A stretch of DNA of 64,000 nucleotides, from the NCBI GenBank assembly GCA_017539045.1, contig JAFYHS010000018.1, positions 1 through 64,000 of the forward strand, given 5' to 3'. Below the pieces are notes generated by a model that did not search any database, was not told where the DNA came from, and was given only the letters and a program-made list of their open reading frames with translations. Position 1 is the stretch's first letter. Each line of letters begins with the position of its first letter. Shown here piece after piece: positions 1 through 8,820 of the stretch. The translations under genes were made by a program, and so were the position numbers. The DNA comes from Bacteroidales bacterium (lineage in GTDB: Bacteria; Bacteroidota; Bacteroidia; Bacteroidales; F082).

Positions 1-1
1 A

Positions 2-1276
2 TTGCTGAGCGATGAGAATATGGCTGCGCTCAACAGCATAGGGACAACGGCGCAGGGCGAAATTGATGCCTATCGCGAGCAGGTGCTGGCTGTTTACAAT
101 AACGACCCCATGGCCGTGGTTTCGTGGGCACTTTTGCAGCACGACCCGACCTTGAACAAGTTGGTCACCGACCTGATGAGCCTTGATGTGGAAGGGTCGT
201 TGAACCAGATTGGTGAACAGGTTTCGGATGCTTTCAAGATCGACACCAAGAATGTGATTGCGGGTGTCGTTTCGGTGCAACAGCCTATCTTTGCTGGTGG
301 TAAGATTGTGGCTTATAATCAGATTACCAAGGACTTGAGAAGTTTGGCCGAGTCGAAGTTGGACATGCAGCAGCAGGAAACACTGGCCACTACCGAAAAG
401 GCGTATTGGCAGATTGTTTCCGTCGCCAACAAGCTGAAATTGGCCGATAGTTACGCCGAGTCGCTGCGTACATTGGACAAGGACATGGACAAGATGCTTG
501 CCGCAGGTGTGGCCACCCGTTCCGACCAATTGTCGGTAAAGGTGAAGCTGAATGAGGCTGAGACAGCGTTGCTGAAGGCGCAAAACGGCCTGACACTCTC
601 GAAAATGCTGCTCTGTCAGATTTGCGGCTTGTCCTTGGACTCAAACATTGTTTTAGCCGACGAGAAACTTGACGATGTGTTGGTGACCAACGAGGTGCTA
701 CACTTTTCGGAGAGCGAAATCGAGGCCAACCGACCCGAACTGAAATGTCTTGGTTTAGCCAACGACATTTATGCCAAAAAGGTGGCTGTGGTGCGTTCCG
801 ACTATCTGCCTACGATTGGCGCTTTTGGCAACTATATGATAAGCAACCCTTCGTGTTTCAACGGCTTCCAGAACGAGTTTGGCGGAATGTGGAATTTCGG
901 CGTGATGGCCAAAATCCCGATTTTCCATTGGGGCGAGGGCTATAACAAGACGCGAATGGCAAAGGCGGAAGCGAAAATCCAGCAATACACCTATGATGAT
1001 ACCAAGGAGATGATCATGCTTCAGGTGAGGCAATGCGAAACGCAACTCAACGAGGCTGATGCGCGATTGAAACAAACACGGGAGAAGTTGGACGATGCCG
1101 ACGAAAACCTCCGTATGGCGACCGCTGGTTTTCGCGAAGGCGTTGTCGCTTCTTCCGTTCTGGATTTGGCCCGAACCGCTTGGTTGCAAGCGCATTCAGA
1201 CTACATTGATGCCAAAATCGACCGAATTATGGCAGCTGTCAATCTCCGCAAAGCCGCCGGTGTCCTCACAAAATGA
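2..1276 (+). CDS. TolC-family outer membrane efflux protein (5' partial)
   Basis: This is the outer-membrane channel of a tripartite exporter. It is cut by the left window edge: the frame is open from base 2 with no signal peptide, so the true start lies upstream. The visible 424 residues show the two OEP halves typical of TolC: long amphipathic helices around residues 110-200 and 330-420 rich in Ala, Leu, Glu and Lys, and beta-strand segments such as the one with YLPTIGAFGNYM near residue 265. The protein ends with a helix (RIMAAVNLRKAAG) that matches the end of OEP domains. The HlyD gene follows after 74 bp and two ABC-2 permeases follow that, so the channel most likely serves this exporter. 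Family assignment is secure; the substrate is unknown. Confidence 0.9.
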   Translation: MLSDENMAALNSIGTTAQGEIDAYREQVLAVYNNDPMAVVSWALLQHDPTLNKLVTDLMSLDVEGSLNQIGEQVSDAFKIDTKNVIAGVVSVQQPIFAGGKIVAYNQITKDLRSLAESKLDMQQQETLATTEKAYWQIVSVANKLKLADSYAESLRTLDKDMDKMLAAGVATRSDQLSVKVKLNEAETALLKAQNGLTLSKMLLCQICGLSLDSNIVLADEKLDDVLVTNEVLHFSESEIEANRPELKCLGLANDIYAKKVAVVRSDYLPTIGAFGNYMISNPSCFNGFQNEFGGMWNFGVMAKIPIFHWGEGYNKTRMAKAEAKIQQYTYDDTKEMIMLQVRQCETQLNEADARLKQTREKLDDADENLRMATAGFREGVVASSVLDLARTAWLQAHSDYIDAKIDRIMAAVNLRKAAGVLTK

Positions 1277-1280
1277 AATC

Positions 1281-1342
1281 TTGAACCCTAAATTTTAAAT
1301 CTTAAATTTTAAATTTTGAATTTTGAATTTTAAATTTTAAAT
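1281..1342. repeat. AT-rich tandem repeat between TolC and HlyD genes
   Basis: About 60 bp made almost entirely of permuted units of the type AAATTTTAAA and TTTTGAATT. It lies in the short gap between two genes of one operon, close upstream of the HlyD start. Similar low-complexity spacers occur in Bacteroidota genomes. It could act as an A/T-rich translation enhancer; that role is inference. Confidence 0.7.
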
Positions 1343-1350
1343 CCCTGATT

Positions 1351-2352
1351 ATGTCCACAATAAAAGAACAAAGAATGAACACCTACCTCGCCTTGGGCGT
1401 GTTGGCAGGTGTAATTGCGGTGGTTTGCGTCATCGGCATTCTCACTTTCCACAAGGAAACGGAATACCTGCAAGGCCAGGCCGAGGTGACGGAATACCGC
1501 GTGTCGAGTAAGGTGCCGGGCCGCATCCTCGAATTTAAGGTGCAAGAAGGCCAAAAGGTGCATAAAGGCGACACTTTGGCCATTCTCGAAGCCCCCGAAG
1601 TGGAGGCAAAGAAGGCACAGGCCGAAGCCGTCGAGCAACAGGCGCTTGCCTTAAGTGCCAAGGCACAGGCCGGTGCGCGTGAACCGCAAAAGGAAGGCGC
1701 CTACGAGATGTGGCAGAAAGCGAAAGTGGGGGTTGAAATCGCGGAGAAATCGTTCAGCCGTATCAGCAACCTTTATAAGGACGGTGTGGTGAGTGCCCAG
1801 AAATACGACGAGGTGAAGGCACAACGCGATGCTGCCATCGCCACCGAGAAAGCTGCCCGATCGCAATACCGCTTGGCACTCGATGGCGCCCAGGAGGAAG
1901 ACAAGGAAATGGCCGCTGCCAAGTTGCTTCAGGCACAAGGTGCTGTGGCTGAGGTGAATTCATATATCCACGAGACTTTCCTCACTGCTTATGCCGATGG
2001 TGAGGTAACGGAAATCTTTCCGCACCTTGGTGAATTGGTTGGAACGGGCGCACCGATTATGAACATTGCTCAAATGGACGACCAATGGGCGAGCTTCAAT
2101 GTGCGCGAGGATTATTTGAAGGATTTCTACATCGGGTCGGAGTTCGATGCCTATGTTCCTGCCATCGACAGGACGGTAAGGATGAAGGTCAGTTATATGA
2201 AGGACATCGGCGACTTCGCGGCTTGGAAGGCCACCAAGGAAACGGGACAATATGACCTGAAGACCTTCGAGGTGAGAGCCACACCTCTTTCGGCCACGGG
2301 CGACCTTCGTCCGGGAATGAGTGTGATTGTGAAGAAGGAGCACAGGAGATGA
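1351..2352 (+). CDS. HlyD-family periplasmic adaptor (membrane fusion protein)
   Basis: Periplasmic adaptor linking an inner-membrane exporter to TolC. The 333-residue protein has an N-terminal membrane helix at about residues 10-30 (LALGVLAGVIAVVCVIGIL). Next comes a lipoyl-like half motif (VSSKVPGRILEFKVQEGQKV) at about 48-68, then an Ala/Glu/Lys-rich alpha-hairpin at about 85-205, and a beta-barrel region that ends with RPGMSVIVKKEHRR. This order is standard for HlyD/EmrA/YbhG adaptors. The ATG at 1351 follows the AT-rich spacer; a second in-frame ATG at 1375 is possible. The 3' end overlaps the next permease gene by 4 bp, suggesting translational coupling. Confidence 0.92.
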   Translation: MSTIKEQRMNTYLALGVLAGVIAVVCVIGILTFHKETEYLQGQAEVTEYRVSSKVPGRILEFKVQEGQKVHKGDTLAILEAPEVEAKKAQAEAVEQQALALSAKAQAGAREPQKEGAYEMWQKAKVGVEIAEKSFSRISNLYKDGVVSAQKYDEVKAQRDAAIATEKAARSQYRLALDGAQEEDKEMAAAKLLQAQGAVAEVNSYIHETFLTAYADGEVTEIFPHLGELVGTGAPIMNIAQMDDQWASFNVREDYLKDFYIGSEFDAYVPAIDRTVRMKVSYMKDIGDFAAWKATKETGQYDLKTFEVRATPLSATGDLRPGMSVIVKKEHRR

Positions 2353-3530
2353 GTTTCGGAAAGAGCAACAAGCGGGTGGTTTGGCGTATCGCGCAGCGCG
2401 AGGTTGCACGGATGCTTTCGCAGCCGGTCTATCTTTTCTGTATGGTCGTCGCGCCATTGGTGGGCTATGTCTTTTTCACCACTTTGATGGGGAAAGGGTT
2501 GCCGGTCGACATCCCTGTGGGCGTGGTTGACGAGGACAACACCGCCATCACGCGGCAGGTGCTTCGCAATCTCGACGCTTTCCAGCAAACCGTCATAGTG
2601 GAGCAATATGCCAATTTTGGCGAAGCCCGCGAGGCATTGCAACAGGGCAAAATCTACGCCTTCTATTACATCCCTCAAGGCACGACCGAAAAGGCGTTGT
2701 CCAGCAAGCAGCCCAAGGTGTCGTTCTACACCAACGCCGCCTACCTGATTCCCGCCTCGTTGGAATACCGTGATATGAAAATGATGGCCGAGTTGGCCTC
2801 TGGTGCCATCGCGCGTGAGACGCTTTATGCCAAAGGTTTCACCGACGATCAGGTGATGGGGGTCCTGCAACCCATCAAAATGGAAATGCACGCCATCGGC
2901 AATCCGGGACTGAACTACTCCATCTATCTTTCCAACATTCTGTTGCCGGCAATGCTGATGTTGCTCATCTTTCAGGTGACGATTTACTCGATTCATAGCG
3001 AAGTCAAGGAAGGGACTTCTAAACGCTGGATGGAACTGGCCGAGGGCAATATCCATAAGGCGCTGATGGGCAAGTTGTTGCCTCAGCTTTTGGTGTGGAT
3101 TGTGATGGGAAGCACCTATCTTGTGCTGTTGTACGCCTATTGGGACTTCCCGTTGAGAAGCGGCCTGTGGCCCATGGCTTTGGCGGCCTTGCTTCTGATA
3201 CTTGTCTCTCAGGCGTTCGGCGTGTTTTTGTGCGAGTTGTTGCCCTCGTTGCGATGGGCGTTGAGCATCGCCACGCTTTGGGGCGTGTTGTCGTTCCCGA
3301 TTTCGGGATTCTCGTTCCCCCAAATCGCGTTCCCGGCACCTTTGCGAGCGTTGTCATACTTGTTTCCGTTGCGGCATTATTACCTGATTTATGTCGACCA
3401 GGCGCTCAATGGCTTGCCGATGTACTATTCTTACTTGAACTATGCGGCTTTGGTGGCCTTCCTGATTCTGCCATTCTTGCTGCCTAATCGTTTGAAAAAG
3501 TGTCTGTTGGAATATCAATATACGAAATGA
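2349..3530 (+). CDS. ABC-2 type transporter permease (first of pair)
   Basis: Inner-membrane permease of the ABC-2/YhhJ type, 393 aa. It has one N-terminal membrane helix at about residues 27-46, a large extracytoplasmic domain of about 150 residues, then a cluster of five or six hydrophobic helices from about residue 195 to the C terminus. This is the usual topology of the permeases that work with HlyD and TolC partners. The start overlaps the end of the HlyD gene by 4 bp and the stop is one base before the next permease gene, so the three are translated as a unit. No ATP-binding cassette gene is visible in the operon, although the 5' end is outside the window. Substrate unknown. Confidence 0.88.
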   Translation: MSFGKSNKRVVWRIAQREVARMLSQPVYLFCMVVAPLVGYVFFTTLMGKGLPVDIPVGVVDEDNTAITRQVLRNLDAFQQTVIVEQYANFGEAREALQQGKIYAFYYIPQGTTEKALSSKQPKVSFYTNAAYLIPASLEYRDMKMMAELASGAIARETLYAKGFTDDQVMGVLQPIKMEMHAIGNPGLNYSIYLSNILLPAMLMLLIFQVTIYSIHSEVKEGTSKRWMELAEGNIHKALMGKLLPQLLVWIVMGSTYLVLLYAYWDFPLRSGLWPMALAALLLILVSQAFGVFLCELLPSLRWALSIATLWGVLSFPISGFSFPQIAFPAPLRALSYLFPLRHYYLIYVDQALNGLPMYYSYLNYAALVAFLILPFLLPNRLKKCLLEYQYTK

Positions 3531-3531
3531 A

Positions 3532-4749
3532 ATGAAGTGGTTGCATCATATTCTGGAAATCTTTCGCGAGGAATTGCACAACTTGCTTATCGATGAGGGT
3601 GTTATCGTGTTTTTCTTCATCGTGCCGTTGCTTTATCCCTTGCTTTATGCTTATCTTTATGGCAACGAGAGCGTTAGGGAAGTTGCTACCGTAGCGGTCG
3701 ATTTGGCCAACTCGTCCACAAGTCGTGACTTTTTGCGCAAGGTGGATGCCACAGCGGATGTCGATATCGTTGGTCATTGTGCCGATATGCAGGAGGCGGT
3801 GAACCTTATACACAAACGCCAAGCCTACTGCCTGATTTACATTCCTGCCGACTTCGACCGAGCCTTGATGGAAGGTCGGCAGGCCATCGTCGAACTGTAT
3901 TCCGATATGGGCAGTTTGTTGTACTACAAGGCGGTGCTGTCGTCGTGTACCGAAGTCTCGTTGGCGATGAACAAGGACATCAAGGCGCAACGGCTGGTGG
4001 GCGCGACAGAAAAGCAGGTCTCCATTTTCGCTTATCCCATTGAATATGAGTATGTCCCGATGTTCAACACACAGAATGGCTTCGCCTCATTTCTCATTCC
4101 GGCGGTCTTGGTGTTGCTGATTCAGCAAACGATGGTACTGGGCATTGGTATGATGGCAGGGGAGGAGCGCGAGAAGAAACGCCGGGGCATCCTTGAACCG
4201 CACGTCATCGGAAAACGGCCCATCGAAATGCTTTTGGGCAAAGGAGCGGCTTATTTGGCTATCTATGTGGTGGTTTCGGCCTATGTCTTTTGTGTGGTGC
4301 CGCGCTTGTTCCATTTGGTTCAAATAGGCCATTGGACTGATTTGGTGGCGTTTCTGTTCCCATATCTGTTGGCATGTGTGTTCTTCAGCATGACCATTTC
4401 GGGCATTGCCCATAATCGTGAGGTGTTCATCATCATGTTTGTGTTTGCCTCGGTGCCATTGCTGTTCATTTCGGGCATTTCGTGGCCTTCGTGCGCCGTG
4501 CCGCCGTTTTGGAAAGCCGTTTCGTGGTTCTTCCCTTCCACCTTCGGCATCAACGGTTTCGTGAAGATCAGCAGCATGGGTGCCCTGCTTCGTGACGTAC
4601 ATCCCGAATTAGTTGGCCTTTGGATTCAGGTTGTCGTTTATGGCATCACGGCGTGGTTGGTCTATTATCGGTCATACGGTCGCCACCTGAAGGACATCAT
4701 CGAGGTGGCTGAGGAGAAATTGCAGGCACGTTGGGCCGAGTACATGTGA
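3532..4749 (+). CDS. ABC-2 type transporter permease (second of pair)
   Basis: Second ABC-2 permease, 405 aa, same topology as the preceding one: a hydrophobic N-terminal helix at about residues 20-42 (GVIVFFFIVPLLYPLLYAYL), an extracytoplasmic domain with DFDRALMEGRQAIVELYSD, then a C-terminal block of about five helices (for example VLVLLIQQTMVLGIGMM). The two permeases probably form a heterodimer. The gene ends the operon: a TAnnTTTG promoter for the next gene begins 31 bp downstream. Family assignment is firm; the transported compound cannot be inferred. Confidence 0.88.
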   Translation: MKWLHHILEIFREELHNLLIDEGVIVFFFIVPLLYPLLYAYLYGNESVREVATVAVDLANSSTSRDFLRKVDATADVDIVGHCADMQEAVNLIHKRQAYCLIYIPADFDRALMEGRQAIVELYSDMGSLLYYKAVLSSCTEVSLAMNKDIKAQRLVGATEKQVSIFAYPIEYEYVPMFNTQNGFASFLIPAVLVLLIQQTMVLGIGMMAGEEREKKRRGILEPHVIGKRPIEMLLGKGAAYLAIYVVVSAYVFCVVPRLFHLVQIGHWTDLVAFLFPYLLACVFFSMTISGIAHNREVFIIMFVFASVPLLFISGISWPSCAVPPFWKAVSWFFPSTFGINGFVKISSMGALLRDVHPELVGLWIQVVVYGITAWLVYYRSYGRHLKDIIEVAEEKLQARWAEYM

Positions 4750-4779
4750 TTTTGGTGTCATCCATGTCCGATAATTCAC

Positions 4780-4787
4780 TACCTTTG
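4780..4787 (+). promoter_or_regulatory. -7 promoter box for the methyltransferase gene
   Basis: TACCTTTG fits the Bacteroidota TAnnTTTG consensus and ends 15 bp before the ATG at 4803. This makes that ATG the likely start and gives a very short leader. An in-frame ATG at 4764 lies upstream of the box and is therefore unlikely to be used. Confidence 0.65.
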
Positions 4788-4802
4788 CCGAAAAATTCAA
4801 CG

Positions 4803-5966
4803 ATGCCCGAAAACATTGAAAAATTCCTGAACCGCGTGGCCGAAGCCGCCGAAAGAAGCACCCTCGTGAAGATGACGCTGAGCAAACCCGCCGACAAGCA
4901 CGACTAATTGCGCAACGTCTACGTGAAGCCCGTATTAATAAAGGAAAAGCGACTTTTTGCCTTCACCTACCACTACGAGCGTCGCGACGAAGTGAAAAAC
5001 TACGATGCCGCGCAAATGCTTGAAACACTGCGTGAAATGTTGCCTTCGAGATTCCAAAATGCTGTGCTTTTCACTGTGAATGAGGATGTTACATTGCTTG
5101 TTTCTGCCAAGGGCAAAGCCACACTGCAAACCAAAAAAGTGCAGGAAAACCGCGAACAAAACCTGGAACACGACAAACAGAAAGTCCGTCTCATCAATCC
5201 GGCGAATCCGTGGTGGTATCAGCTCGGTCTGACCACGCGCGAGGGTAAGATTACGGCCGACATGCAGCATAAGTTCAAGCAGATCTACAAGTATGCCGAG
5301 ATTGTGGAGAGCCTCATCAAGCCGATGAATTTTGAGGGCATGGTCCACATCGCCGACATGGGGGCAGGGAAGGGGTATCTCACCTTTGCCTTGCACGAGC
5401 TGCTGACCCAACGCTTGAACCTTGACGTAGACATCAAAGGCGTGGAGATCCGTCCCGACTTGGTGCTGAAAATCAATGAGATCATCAAAGCGGACAACTT
5501 GAAAGGCTTGGCGTTTGTGGAGAGCAGCATCGAGGCCTATCATCCCGAAAAGTTGGATGTGCTGATTGCTCTTCACGCCTGCAACACGGCCACCGACGAT
5601 GCCATTGCTTCGGGCATCAAGGCGGGAGCGGAACTGATTGTTTGCGCCCCTTGTTGCCACAAGCAAATCCGTCAAGAGATGGAACGCTCGGGCAAGGTCG
5701 ACGCTATCACGCGTTACGGTATCTTCCTTGAGCGTCAGGCTGTGATGATCACCGACACTATCCGCGCCTTGATTTTGGAGTATTTCGGCTACAAGACTCA
5801 AGTGATGGAGTTCATCGAGATGGAACATACGCCGAAAAATGTGTTGCTGGTTGGAAGGAAAACATCGAAAAACGTGAAAGAGCCGAAAATTTTGCAGCAA
5901 ATTGCGGATTTGAAGGCCCAGTATGGCATCGGGCAGCATTATTTGGAAACGATTTTGGATTTGTGA
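4803..5966 (+). pseudogene. SAM-dependent methyltransferase interrupted by an in-frame TAA
   Basis: Class I SAM-dependent methyltransferase of the Methyltransf_32-like family. The glycine-rich SAM site is visible as VHIADMGAGKGYLTFALHELL, about 145 residues into the second part. The reading frame from the promoter-proximal ATG at 4803 gives 34 codons ending SKPADKHD, then TAA at 4905-4907. The same frame continues without another stop to 5966 (LRNVYVKPVLIKEKRL...). As I recall them, homologues have a continuous N terminus with a TLSK segment running into NVYV, so both halves belong to one protein. Translation restarting at the TTG at 4908 could make a 352-residue protein containing the whole SAM fold but lacking 35 N-terminal residues. 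The cause may be a nonsense mutation, an assembly error or readthrough. A clean terminator follows. Confidence 0.8.
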
Positions 5967-5988
5967 ACACCTGAACAAACTGAAATGA

Positions 5989-6023
5989 AAATCACCGGCA
6001 TCTGCTTGAAATGCCGGTGATTT
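5989..6023. terminator. Intrinsic terminator, 13-bp stem
   Basis: Perfect inverted repeat: the arm AAATCACCGGCAT, a short loop, then its complement. It lies between the convergent ends of the methyltransferase (plus strand) and the C10 peptidase (minus strand), with A/T runs on both sides, so it could serve both. Confidence 0.85.
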
Positions 6024-6054
6024 CTATATCTCGCAGTTACAGTCGAAATGAGGA

Positions 6055-8649
6055 CTAGTCCTTAACGATTTTTCTTGTTACAATGCCTTTGTCACTGGTA
6101 ATTCGAACCATGTAGATGCCTCTTTCAAGGTCGCTGAAGTCAATAACAGCCTCATCGTTATTTCTTTGCAGTGATTTTATCAGCTTTCCGTCAAGGCTGA
6201 AGACATCATATTGCTGCATGTTGTCGCATTTAATATGGAGAATGTCTTTCACGGGGTTAGGATATAAGATGAAGCTTGTCGCATAATTCTCATCGGTACC
6301 GAATCCCCCAATACTGATGGCGATTTCCAGAAGATAAGTTCCAGACATTCCTGAAAAATAGGGTGTTACTCCAAAGTATATGGTGCCTCCATTAAAAGAA
6401 ATGCTTTCGTCCATCACGTCGTCAATACCAGCTGAAAAAGTTTGGCCGTCAGTTGAATAGGCAAACATGGCATCAACAGTATAGGATTGCCCGTTGCCAC
6501 TGGCGTATGAGTCGTGCAGACGTGCGTTGATGGTGTAGCTGCGGCCTGTTGGCAACTCTACCTTATAATAATCGATGTCGTTTCCTACGTGCAAATTGGA
6601 GCCAGTGGTTGAAACTGCTGTTTGGTTGTTTGACCAGTTTGAAAGCTCGAGTTTGTAGGCTTGTGCCAGTGTGTTGTTGACCTCGTACCGATCGGCGTTT
6701 ATCTCAGGAGCTTCCACCACCACAGTGATCGGGTTTGAATGATAATATGCGCCGGCGTAATACCAACCGTTGTTATAATATGCCAATTCCATGTGATACG
6801 TACCTGGCTCTGCTGTGATCTCTCCTTCGAAAGTCAGGCCGTTGGTAAAATGGTATCCAGACCCTAAGCCGTCGCTGATGTTTTTGATTTCGATGTTTTG
6901 TACCCATTCTCCATTTAATGTTGACAGATTCACTCTCACGTTGCCATAAAAAGTGTTGCTTCCGGTATTGGCCAAATCCACATTGATCCTCGCAGTTGAG
7001 CCTTGTATCAATTGGCCGTTGTCGCTGAGGATGGTGAAATCTGAGTAGGTCTCAATGTCATCTTCATAATAAATCTGGAAAGTGCCTATGTTGTTATAGT
7101 TACCGTCGTCAATGATGATCCAATCCCCCTCATTAGTCTTGTAGAACAAGGCAACTTGGTATTGGCCAGGCACAAACACGATGTTACCGGTGGTGGTGAA
7201 CTCGTAGTCATTATAGAAGCCTCCTTGAAGGTTAACTGACTTAGTGTCGATGAAATCGATGAAGTTGCCGTCGGCATCGAATGCCGCTGCGCAGAAGCTA
7301 CCGCTGAAGGCGGCTTCACCCCAGTTGCCAATGCTGGCTGTCACCGTAATATCGCTTCCAAACCATATCTGGTTTTCTACCGATAATTCGGAATAAAGGC
7401 GTAAGTCGGCATTGGTACTGCTGCCACCTCCGCCACCTCCGCCGCTTTGGGTAGGCTCCAAGCCGAAGATGGCTTGCTGGTTGTTGGTGAAGCTGTATGA
7501 TCCGCCTCCGGCGCCGCCGCTGCCAGGATTCAAGGCCGAAAGTGAGTAAAAGCCATCGTTCTGGCCATCCCAGCCCCAATTGAAGTGGAACATGTCGCTG
7601 TTGTCGTATCCGTCGCAAACGAAACAGTGACCCCCATTGCCAAAACCTGCATAAACCAAAGGTCTTGAGGCGTTAAGGTCGGTACGCAACATGTTCTTCC
7701 ACTGGCTGTCGCTGGTGTTGTCTTTCATTTCTCCATGAGCTGATGATTTGTATCCGAAATAGTTTTTGAAAGCAAACTCAGCGCAATTCTCCGAGTTGGT
7801 ATAGCTTGATATTACGTATGCACCACTGCCGCCAGTCTCCGCCACACCATAGCTCATGTCAACACTCACACCGCAGTGATACATCAACGTGGCAACGGCG
7901 TTGTTGGGGCTTGTGACGCGGTTTGGCATGTTATTCCAGGCGTATTGTGTGCCGCCGAAGTTGGCATATAGGGTACCGTATGAACTTGTTGAGTAGGAAT
8001 GGCTTCCGCTGCCCACTTCGGGATAGTTCCAGTATTTCAAGACTTGCGCCATGGCGGTTGCCACACAACCTGTCACAGTGCGTTCGCCATACTGGTTGTC
8101 GTAAGGACAATGGTCATTATAATAAGGTGCTTGATTCCACCTTGTCTGAACCAAAGGATTGACAACTTTTTCGTCTCTGTTGATAAACTCCGTTGATACA
8201 CCAGAAAAAAGCTCCTTCCATAGTGATGTGGTCTTTTCGTCAGCAACTATATCATTATCAATGATATATTGAATCTCCGAACTGATGCCTGTAAGCCAAT
8301 CTTCAATGTTGGCCGAAAGGTTTTCGGTCACGAACTCACCTGATTTTGAATAACCCAAGATCGGAATGCTGCGATCGTCATCGGCCACCAACACCCATCC
8401 TTGATTGTCGTTTAGGTTGAAAATGTAAAAGTGCTGATTGTCAACACTTCTGTTGGTGACTTGAGTGAGTTCGACCGATTTGTACATCTTGAGCGGTTCA
8501 CCCCTCATTGTGATGTATGTGTGCTTTTGTTTCATGAAGTTCATGCCTACCTGACTTGCCTTGTCAGCGCTGACATGTTCTGCAAAAAGAGGGATTTGCA
8601 GAAATGCAATCATCGCCGTTAAAAGTAAGAGTTTGAGTTTCATACGCAT
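6055..8649 (-). CDS. T9SS-exported C10-family (streptopain-like) cysteine peptidase
   Basis: Secreted cysteine peptidase of family C10, the family of streptopain, interpain A and periodontain. From the chosen start (864 aa) the order is: signal peptide (KLLLLTAMIAFLQIPLFA), an inhibitory Spi-type propeptide to about residue 165, then the catalytic domain with nucleophile Cys195 in VTGCVATAMAQVLKYWNYP and His341 in GNGGHCFVCDGYD, followed by FNWGWDG. A run of seven glycines near residue 405 links to Ig-like and PPC-like beta domains. A T9SS type A sorting domain (LYPNPVKDILHI) closes the protein. The longer open frame to 8685 starts inside the -7 box at 8683-8690 and is rejected. The gene is monocistronic. 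It probably works outside the cell in protein degradation. Confidence 0.92.
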   Translation of the reverse strand: MRMKLKLLLLTAMIAFLQIPLFAEHVSADKASQVGMNFMKQKHTYITMRGEPLKMYKSVELTQVTNRSVDNQHFYIFNLNDNQGWVLVADDDRSIPILGYSKSGEFVTENLSANIEDWLTGISSEIQYIIDNDIVADEKTTSLWKELFSGVSTEFINRDEKVVNPLVQTRWNQAPYYNDHCPYDNQYGERTVTGCVATAMAQVLKYWNYPEVGSGSHSYSTSSYGTLYANFGGTQYAWNNMPNRVTSPNNAVATLMYHCGVSVDMSYGVAETGGSGAYVISSYTNSENCAEFAFKNYFGYKSSAHGEMKDNTSDSQWKNMLRTDLNASRPLVYAGFGNGGHCFVCDGYDNSDMFHFNWGWDGQNDGFYSLSALNPGSGGAGGGSYSFTNNQQAIFGLEPTQSGGGGGGGSSTNADLRLYSELSVENQIWFGSDITVTASIGNWGEAAFSGSFCAAAFDADGNFIDFIDTKSVNLQGGFYNDYEFTTTGNIVFVPGQYQVALFYKTNEGDWIIIDDGNYNNIGTFQIYYEDDIETYSDFTILSDNGQLIQGSTARINVDLANTGSNTFYGNVRVNLSTLNGEWVQNIEIKNISDGLGSGYHFTNGLTFEGEITAEPGTYHMELAYYNNGWYYAGAYYHSNPITVVVEAPEINADRYEVNNTLAQAYKLELSNWSNNQTAVSTTGSNLHVGNDIDYYKVELPTGRSYTINARLHDSYASGNGQSYTVDAMFAYSTDGQTFSAGIDDVMDESISFNGGTIYFGVTPYFSGMSGTYLLEIAISIGGFGTDENYATSFILYPNPVKDILHIKCDNMQQYDVFSLDGKLIKSLQRNNDEAVIDFSDLERGIYMVRITSDKGIVTRKIVKD

Positions 8650-8682
8650 ATTTTTTTTGATGTTGATTATCATTTGAGAACA

Positions 8683-8690
8683 CAAATATA
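8683..8690 (-). promoter_or_regulatory. -7 box for the C10 peptidase gene
   Basis: TATATTTG on the minus strand, about 35 bp upstream of the chosen ATG. It rules out the start at 8685. Confidence 0.6.
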
Positions 8691-8820
8691 GGAAAGTTAT
8701 TTAATCGGCATTGAGTCAGATAATATTTTTCTTCAGAAATGCTTTTTGTATCGAAATAATTCGTAATTTCGTGGACTTTTAGGAAACGACAGAATTTAAC
8801 AACTAAAATTATTAAATATC

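Noticed and set aside
1281-1342. AT-rich repeat as a CRISPR array or origin
   Set aside because: Units are too short and unspaced, and there is no DnaA-box cluster or cas gene.
7316-7618. Frames rich in Arg/His/Gln opposite or beside the C10 peptidase
   Set aside because: Shadow frames of a real gene with clear domains on the same strand in another frame; biased composition.
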